64,000 nucleotides of DNA from Cerrena zonata (lineage: Eukaryota; Basidiomycota; Agaricomycetes; Polyporales; Cerrenaceae): NCBI GenBank assembly GCA_038087015.1, contig JASBNA010000014.1:1-64000 (forward strand), in the 5' to 3' direction. Numbering within the stretch: position 1 is the first letter of the stretch; each line of letters begins with the position of its first letter. Positions 57,220 through 64,000 of the stretch are shown in pieces. The notes beneath the pieces were generated by a model. The model had not been told where the DNA came from, ran no database searches, and saw only the letters and a program-made list of their open reading frames with translations. The position numbers and the translations under genes were made by a program.

Positions 57220-59552
57220 ATGGGGATCATCACATGGTCAATCATTGGCGGTATGGTTACGGTGCTGTTGTGGCGAGCCGTCGAATTTATAGTCCGCCCT
57301 TACTTGTCGCCCTTACGCGCCTTGCCTGGTCCTCCAAGCCCAAGTTGGCTATGGGGACAGACAAAACAAATGGCTCTTCTCGGTGACGAACATCTCATTG
57401 AAAAATGGCTTGAACAGTACGGTAACAATATCACTGTAACCGGTGTCTTAAATGTAGGTGCTGACTTTTGTTTGCTTGTCATCTAACTGAACTGTGTTGC
57501 CTTCTAGAGCAACCGCCTGTACACTAAAGACATCGCTGCAGTACATCATATCTTGATGAATGCGACTACTATATTCCAACGGTCAGCAATATCACAAACC
57601 AACATTAATAGGGTACTTGGCCCAGGTAAGTTTGCGGCTTAGGTTTCCACAGCATCACGCTAACATGTCTGCGATAGGTTTGCTTGTCGCTGAAGGCATG
57701 ATCATTCTATGTTACCTAATCCATCTCTGCTAATAAGTAATTCCTTTGTATAGGTGAACAACACAAGCAACAGGTACGTCACGGAGTCATATCGATAACT
57801 TCATCCACTGAAATTTAATACTTGTGTCAGAGACGCGTCATGGTCCGTAGATGCATTGTGGTAATTCAGTTTGAATCGGATAATAATCCTGTTCCCAGAA
57901 CCCTGCCTTTGGCCCAGCTCAAATCAGGGACCTGACTGAGGTATTTCTAGAAAAGTCCATTGAGGTATGCCTTCATCTACAAATTAGCCCAAATCTCTCC
58001 ACCAATAATCTACGATGCTAGCTTCGTGACATATGGGTTTCAAACATGTCCAAAAGCGATAAACCTATGAGGGTTGAAGTATTAAGCTGGCTGTGCCGCA
58101 CTACACTGGATATTATCGGTATCGCTGGTATGAACCCTTTCCAATTTCCGAGATATCTCCTAATTGTTTTATTAGGTTTCAACTACGATTTCCACAGTCT
58201 GAAGGAAGGCGGGAAGCCAAATGAATTAAATGAAGCCTACAAACAATTATTCAGCTCCCAAGTCACAAGTTTCTTCCCAAGGCTGCAGCTCATGATCCCG
58301 ATTCTAGGATACGTTGTAAGTACTTGTGGTTCCTTGTTTGTTTTTGTTTCTCTGATGGAAGGACGTGGATAGCCCACTGCACAAAGCCGTCGCATGGCCC
58401 ATGCAAAGGCAATCTCGCGACGTATTGGGATGCAACTGATCCAGGAAAAGAAAGAAGCCCTGAAGGCCCATGCTGATGCCGAGAAGCGCGGCGTCAAACG
58501 GGACGATCTGCAAGGGCGCGATTTACTGAGTTTGTTGATCAAAGCAAACATGGCCACCGATGTTCCTGAGTCTCAGAGGTTGACCGACGATGATGTTCTA
58601 GCTCGTATGTTTGCATTTTTATTTTCATGAATGTATACAGCTAATTTCATCGTGACAGAGATACCGACGTAATGCATACTTCCTTGTTCTTGAGGTATTA
58701 TTTACTAACGCCAACATACGGTAGATTCTTGGTCGCTGGCCATGAAACAACAGGTACCTCAGTGGCCTGGTGTCTCTACTCGTTATGTACCAATCCTCGC
58801 GTACAAGAAAAGCTTCGTGAAGAACTGTTGACTGTTGGGACCGACATGCCCTCCATGGACGAATTGAACGCGTTGCCGTATCTCGACATGGTCATGAGAG
58901 AGACTTTGAGGCTGCATCCCGCGGTCACAAATAGCGCAAAATCTGCGTTTCAAGATGATGTTATTCCAGTGAAGGAACCGTACACAGATCGATTTGGAAA
59001 CATTCGTAACGAAATCAGGTGAGTATAATCTCCATCATTACAAGATTGGTTACTGACCCATTTCGAAGAGTAGCGAAGGGTGATGCCGTTATAGTTCCAG
59101 TTCAAGCGGTGAATCAATCTACCTTTCTCTGGGGCGAAGATGCGAAAGACTTCAGGTTTGGATTTACACTTTTTAAGGTCTGCCGAGGAGACTCATCTTT
59201 TCCAACAGACCAGAAAGGTGGGATGACCTCCCTGAAGCTGTTAAATCAATTCCGGGGATCTATAGTCATATTTTGACTTTCATCGGAGGACCTCGTGCAT
59301 GCATTGGTTATAGGTTCTCGCTGATAGAGTAAGTTCAAGCTCGGCTTCGATGACTCGTTATTAGAACTAACATGATAATATAGGATGAAATCACTGCTTT
59401 TCACACTCATACGCACGTTTGATTTCGAATTAGCCGTGCCCAAGGAAGACATCATGAAGAAGAGGGGACTTCTATTACGCCCGGTGGTCTTAAGCGAACC
59501 AGAGGTCGGAAATCAACTACCTTTGTTCGTAAAGCTACATGAAGCCGCTTAA
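57220..59552 (+). CDS. Cytochrome P450 monooxygenase, copy 2
   Basis: Paralog of the P450 at 43749-45985, oriented oppositely. The N-terminal anchor [20 protein letters not shown] precedes [16 protein letters not shown]. Family blocks: [20 protein letters not shown], the I-helix [15 protein letters not shown], the K-helix ETLRLHPA (E-x-x-R), [16 protein letters not shown] and the heme loop [13 protein letters not shown]. The C-terminus is [20 protein letters not shown]. It includes a 12-nt micro-exon (57831-57842, RRVM) and a GC-AG intron (57696-57753) missing from copy 1. With that intron spliced, no stop interrupts the reading, so the gene looks intact. Function: NADPH-reductase-dependent oxidation in the ER, substrate unknown. 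Confidence 0.9.
57696..57753 (+). other. GC-AG intron in P450 copy 2
   Basis: 58 nt, donor AAG then GCATGA, branch-like GCTAATAA, acceptor GTATAG. Its removal joins GCTGAAG to GTGAACAAC, giving AEGEQHKQQ. P450 copy 1 encodes TEGDQHKQQ without interruption at the same site. Confidence 0.75.
57831..57842 (+). other. 12-nt micro-exon (RRVM) of P450 copy 2
   Basis: AGACGCGTCATG between a GTACGT...GTCAG intron and a GTCCGT donor; same length, phase and place as in copy 1. Confidence 0.7.
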
Positions 59553-60123
59553 TTTCGTGTTACGATTGTTCTCGCTTTCGAATACGAGGTTCCCAGGTAC
59601 GAGTAACTAGATTCCACATGTCTGGCGGGTAGGGCTTGTAATAGACGTGATTATATGATTTTCTCTGCGTGTAGGACCGCTGAATTTTACTAAATATCCC
59701 GCACTGCAGAATTTCGAATCGTAACGGCTATTCTACCGCTATTTGTCCCAGTCAATGTCGAGCTCTAGGCGGTGAGCCTGATTTCATTTCCGGACACGAG
59801 CTCAACCCATCCCTGGAGATTAACTTTCCATTTTGAGCTCGCATCCTACCAAACGCCCAACTTTGACCATAGTCGATCATTCAGTGTATCCATGGGAGTC
59901 TCGCAGAACAGCCCGTCCCTATTGTCTGACTTTGAAAACAATGCATTCTGCAGTGGGAATTGACCAAATACGAGGCGAGAGCCAGTTATACCTCCGCGAA
60001 AGGCGGATGAGAGGGGGGATAAATAAACCAAGTAAATTTATATTTATATTCACCTCCATACAAAAACCGCGACATTCTACCTCAATCCCAACTCAAACTC
60101 AAACACATACCTCTATTTTCCCA
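59553..60123. other. Intergenic stretch
   Basis: About 570 bp, with a CT/CA-rich leader before the ATG at 60124; nothing else is seen. Confidence 0.4.
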
Positions 60124-61176
60124 ATGACTACTCACTCGAAACTTGCTAGCAAGATGGCAGACATCCACCTCGACGGTGTAAGTCCTCCCCCTCCTCCCCC
60201 CTCCTCCCCCCTCCTCCCCCTTCTCCCCTCACACACGTCTAACTATCCTTCCCCCTAGGTTGAACATACAGAACTCTGTGTCTACTACCACAGCACTGTC
60301 ACCGGTGCTACCCACACCATTACTAGCCTTCAAGGTTTCGCGACTTTCAAGAACTCGTTGCATACCCATGCTCTCGACCCCCGCCATTGGATCAACCCCG
60401 GTCTGGTATTCGACTTTACTGGCCACCACGACGACACGGTCGGTTCTGCTCGTGCTGTCGATCATGTACGCCAAGTCCTCGTACACCTCCACAGGATGAA
60501 CTGGAACAAGTCTCTAGCCTGGATTCAATTCATCCACTTCTGGTCTCTGGATTTCTCGGACGCCATAGGTCTTCGACGCGATCCTATACAAGTGGTACCT
60601 GGTTCTCCCAACGACCTTGTGTTCTCGGAATGTACTATAGGCAACTACCAGAGTCTGGAACGACTTGCTCTACGGACTACTTGGGCCGACGACCCTACTC
60701 AGTGCCAGACGCGAATTACTCTCGATCAAGGAACAAATGTCTATAGCATGCATGTCCCTAACGTCCCTGGTGCTGAGTGTCAACTTCACAGTCTTCGAAT
60801 TTGTGGGGTCTCCAAGTACAATATGCAAACGGCCAAGGTTCTTCAGATGTGTCCCAGACTTAAGAGGCTCATGTTATCTCTTGAGCCCGACACGAACCTC
60901 AAGGACATCATCAGTGAGTCGACACCCCCCTCTTACCAGAATAATAAAAGACTCACGCGGTTTATACCACCAGAATCAATCCAATCCAGCCTGAATGAAC
61001 GCCCACCTGGATACAAACTCTTGCCGGAGCTCATCATCGACCACAATCAACCTCCTGGTCAAAACCCATGGATCATAATTGAAGGCGAACTGGGACCTCT
61101 GTGCGGCACTAAGATATCTGGGCTCACTGGTCCTAGACCTGAAGATGTTGGCTCTTCCTGGGTCAGAGCTACCTAG
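60124..61176 (+). CDS. Unrecognised protein, 323 aa, leucine-rich-like C-terminal half
   Basis: Exons 60124-60177 and 60259-61176 with an 81-nt intron (GTAAGT to CCTAG) that contains a CTCCTCCCCC tandem tract. The protein opens MTTHSKLASKMADIHLDG. A region with SLQGFATFKNSLHTHALD and LVFDFTGHHDDTVGSARA follows, then short leucine-rich-like segments (CQLHSLRICGVSKYNM, LQMCPRLKRLMLSLEPD). That spacing is reminiscent of the C-terminal repeats of agaricomycete F-box/LRR proteins, but no F-box is present. No signal peptide, membrane segment or catalytic motif. A hypothetical soluble protein; the second ATG (MADIHLDG) is an alternative start. Confidence 0.6.
60183..60220. repeat. Intronic CTCCTCCCCC tandem tract
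   Basis: Nearly four copies of the 10-bp unit inside intron 1 of the gene at 60124-61176; pyrimidine-pure, so potentially triplex- or i-motif-forming. Confidence 0.85.
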
Positions 61177-61517
61177 ACTCGTGATCGATTTCCGTAATCC
61201 TTGAAAGATGTTTCTGTTCTCTCGCGATATTATTGGGGTTTCTTTTCTACATTACGTTGTATCGGTTAATAAATATGTATCGGCCATTTTGATGTCGCAG
61301 GAGACTGTCTGAACGAGTTTCACCAGATAAAGGGAGCAAAGAGCGGGCGAAAGTCGTATCTTGAGCCTTGGGAAACTTGAGAGTGTTTAAATACGTACAC
61401 GAGGACACCTGCATGTCTTCTCAAAGCCTCATGGCAAGGCATCCGCCAGCAATCCGATTGGATCCAGAAATTCGTTTATAATAGTCGTACATTTTATCCT
61501 ACGGAGTAAACCACTCT
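61177..61517. other. Intergenic stretch between convergent genes
   Basis: About 340 bp of 3' flanks; no feature seen. Confidence 0.4.
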
Positions 61518-63379
61518 TTAACCCTCCCTAACGATCTCCTCGACAGCCTCAGTGAAAATTTTGATTCCCTTCTCCAAATCCGCCTTTGAAATATTCAAGG
61601 CGGGAATGAACCTGATAACTTCGTAAACGCTAGTCGTCAAAATCAGCATGCCCTTCTCTTGGCATCGTTTCGCGACGCGGCTGGAAAGCTTCTCAGGTGC
61701 TGAGGGGTTAATGAAAGAATCGTGGGGGCTTGATCCCTTGGGTGAGGCGAACTCGACTGCAGCCATCAAACCTTGACCGCGGACGTCTGCAATGAGACCT
61801 TTGGTCGATGTGCTTGCCTGGAGAGCTCGGAGGGAAGAGAAGAGCTCTTGGGATCTGCAGGGAGAATGGTTAAGAATAGGTATGTCTCCATTAAAGAGGA
61901 GGGAATTGAACTGACCGTGCGTTCACGTTGTCGAGGATCTTTTCTTCTTTGAAGACCTTGGCAACTTCGACAGCTGCAGCACATGCAACGGCATTACCAG
62001 CATATGTACCGCCCTACAAAATAAACTTGTAAATAATTGGTGATAGAAAAATAATACATCCAACTTACCATTGATCCTGGAGCTAACGTATCAGTCAACT
62101 CCTTCCTACTGATGATACCAGAAAGAGGGAATCCATTGGCAAGACCCTTCGCAACAGTCATAATATCGGGCTTAACGCCAGAGTATTCAATGGCGAAGTT
62201 CTTTCCGGTCCTTCCGAAACCACTCTGAACCTCATCAATAATAAGCATGATTCCATGCTGGTCACAGATCTCGCGGAGACCCTTCAAGAATTCCGGAGGT
62301 GCAGGGACATAACCGCCCTCACCGATGACAGACTCGATGATGATAGCAGCGGTGTCTTTTGGTGTGGTCTGTTGGGAGAGAAGAAGGTGGAGTTGATTGA
62401 GACAGAAGGCAGAGAGTTCCTCGGTAGGAGTATCTTTTGGGCGGGAGAGTTGGTGCCAGTAGGGGAAAGGAAGGGTGAATACACCAGGCTGTAAGATATG
62501 ACGTCGTGGGTTATTTTTGCCGTCATGAATTTCGACATTTTACGGTTGAATATAGACGTACCATAAGTGGATGGAAACCTGCACTGTAGATGGTCTTGCT
62601 CTTGGTGACAGCCATAGCACCGAATGTACGGCCATGGTATCCCCCTACAGAATGTTTTTCAGTCATTGAAGAATGGTGGATAGAACGTATTCACGAACCC
62701 TGCATGGCAATGATATTTTGACGACCAGTGAACATCCGGGCCATCTTGATAGCGCCTTCAACGGCCTCAGATCCTGAGTTCCAGAAGTAGAATGAATCGA
62801 GTGAAGGGTGAGGCATCATCGGAAGTAGTTGCTCGATGAGCTCAAGGTAGGGCCCAGTGAAACCAATGCTACACTGGATGTCGTCATAAGAACTTGAATG
62901 GAGGATTCAGATTCATGGCCAATATACTCACTTGGCCATGTACGAGGTTCATACACTGATCAGCAGCCGCCTTACTCACACGGGGATGACAATGACCTGC
63001 GACCCTCGATCAATATGAACGTCAAACTCTTAACATGACGTTGGGCACACACCGAGGTTCGTCACACCAATACCAGAGGTAAAGTCCAACATCTCCCTTC
63101 CATCTGAAATCGACACATATGATCCAGATCCCTTTGTAATGACGGCTTCAAGTTGTCGTCCAAGACCTTTTGTAACGTGCTTTTGGCCGAACTCCACGAG
63201 GGAGGCGTGATTGGGGGATGCAGTAGCCATTGTTCGTTGGGGGATTCGAGGGATCGTAGAAGAGCTATAACAATCGGGCTTTAGTTTATAATGTGTCACG
63301 AGTTCAAGTTGAGAATATCTACGTACGAAGGTAAGCACGACCTTGCTTTCAAGATCCTGGGGGCGCACTGTCTAAACAT
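61518..63379 (-). CDS. UGA1: 4-aminobutyrate aminotransferase (GABA transaminase), mitochondrial
   Basis: PLP enzyme of class III that converts GABA and 2-oxoglutarate to succinate semialdehyde and glutamate (GABA shunt). The start MFRQCAPRILKARSCLPS, spliced by GTACGT...TTATAG to SSTIPRIPQRTMATASPN, gives an Arg/Ser-rich mitochondrial presequence. Then LLDFTSGIGVTNLG-type opening (here EMLDFTSGIGVTNLG), HPRVSKAAADQCMNLVHGQ, FWNSGSEAVEGAIKMAR, GGYHGRTFGAMAVTKSK, IDEVQSGFGRTGKNFAIE and the PLP-lysine motif MTVAKGLANGFPLSG. It closes with GGTYAGNAVACAAAVEVA and the C-terminal EVIRFIPALNISKADLEKG. Eight or so exons. The related acetylornithine or other omega-transaminases are the alternative, but the FWNSGSEA and GGTYAGNAV blocks fit GABA-AT best. 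Confidence 0.85.
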
Positions 63380-63944
63380 GGTGCCGAGAAATTCGAGGGT
63401 GGTAGTATTTGAACGTATGGATTAACGATAACAGCTATCGGCCACGGCGACGAACGGGAAGTAAAACGGAAAAGAAAATGAAGAGGCTAGAACTTGTTGT
63501 CGGCCGAGTCATAGTGTGAAGGGGTGGGATTCCTGCTTTTGGAGGCGACACCATCGTCGGAACTCCACTATGGACGCAATGACTTGTATCATTCGTTCAT
63601 CCGCCGGCAACCTTTTCATTTTTTTCTTCAGAATTTTTTTTCATCAATTCCTAAGAGATAAGAGAGCGGGGACGATGGGAGTAGGAGGCTGAGATCTGCC
63701 AGATATAAACCTTAGCAGCGATAGGTAGAATTTACCGGACTTTCAAGCACATGGGTCCTCGAGATTTCTCTCGATCACTTTAGAATCATCCATGTCCAAA
63801 ACAACGAACGTAGATTATCACAACTACAAATAAAGGTCGTTAAAAGTCCAAAACATTACAAAAAATAGCCTCCGAATGTCCAAAAAAATGCAAAAAAAGA
63901 ATATATATGCTACTGAGGCTCTACGAGTCGACGTCCTGAATCAT
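63380..63944. other. Intergenic stretch upstream of the aminotransferase
   Basis: About 565 bp; T-rich tract near 63620-63650 and an A-rich segment at 63840-63900. No gene supported. Confidence 0.4.
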
Positions 63945-64000
63945 TCAATAATCATGCTTCGAAACACTCTTGTACTTTCCTTTACCCTTAAACGCCCCCT
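63945..64000 (-). CDS. Possible C-terminal end of a gene cut by the right window edge
   Basis: The minus-strand frame ending in TGA at 63945 reads GAFKGKGKYKSVSKHDY, a lysine-rich tail that looks coding rather than random. Only 18 codons are visible, so this is tentative and no product can be named. Confidence 0.25.
   Translation of the reverse strand, partial: GAFKGKGKYKSVSKHDY

Overview
This is nuclear DNA of a basidiomycete fungus, most likely a wood- or litter-decaying agaricomycete. Genes carry many short introns (about 48-65 nt) with GTNNGY donors, CTNAY-like branch sites and YAG acceptors. Products include a GH7 cellobiohydrolase with a CBM1, a secreted GH27 alpha-galactosidase, two paralogous P450s, expanded F-box families and several families I recall only from agaricomycetes. 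No rRNA, tRNA, CRISPR array or intact transposon was recognised.

Left part (1-31 kb) is accessory in character. It holds lineage-restricted or unrecognised genes: a left-edge partial gene, a 596-aa unknown, an acidic/lysine-rich unknown, and two homologous unknown genes (3330-4528 and 8338-9580) with the same six-exon, same-phase structure. Two tandem F-box/LRR genes, a 106-aa HicA-like protein, a short paralog of the F-box/zinc-finger gene at 26.4 kb, a possible Rec114-like protein, the alpha-galactosidase and a large unknown follow. A 21-bp minisatellite occurs at two places 8.6 kb apart.

Middle part (29-43 kb) is mostly conserved: a PH-domain/coiled-coil protein, ATP synthase delta subunit (divergent from a very large AlkB-like dioxygenase with zinc-ribbon-like Cys pairs), tRNA m2G10 methyltransferase Trm11 and the cellobiohydrolase.

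Right part (43-64 kb): a P450 on the minus strand and its close paralog on the plus strand enclose about 11 kb of single-copy genes: a PA/TM/RING-H2 ubiquitin ligase, an Hsp9/Hsp12-type stress protein, TIM17 divergent from a zf-4CXXC_R1 nuclear protein, and an isoprenylcysteine-methyltransferase-like membrane enzyme. Then come an unknown protein, 4-aminobutyrate aminotransferase and possibly the end of another gene. Mitochondrial genes (ATP synthase delta, TIM17, GABA transaminase) and secreted or oxidative degradation genes (GH7, GH27, P450s) are interspersed; apart from the P450 pair and the divergent promoters I see no co-regulated cluster.

Exon boundaries were assigned by eye from splice consensus, reading phase and, where available, comparison between paralogs inside the window.
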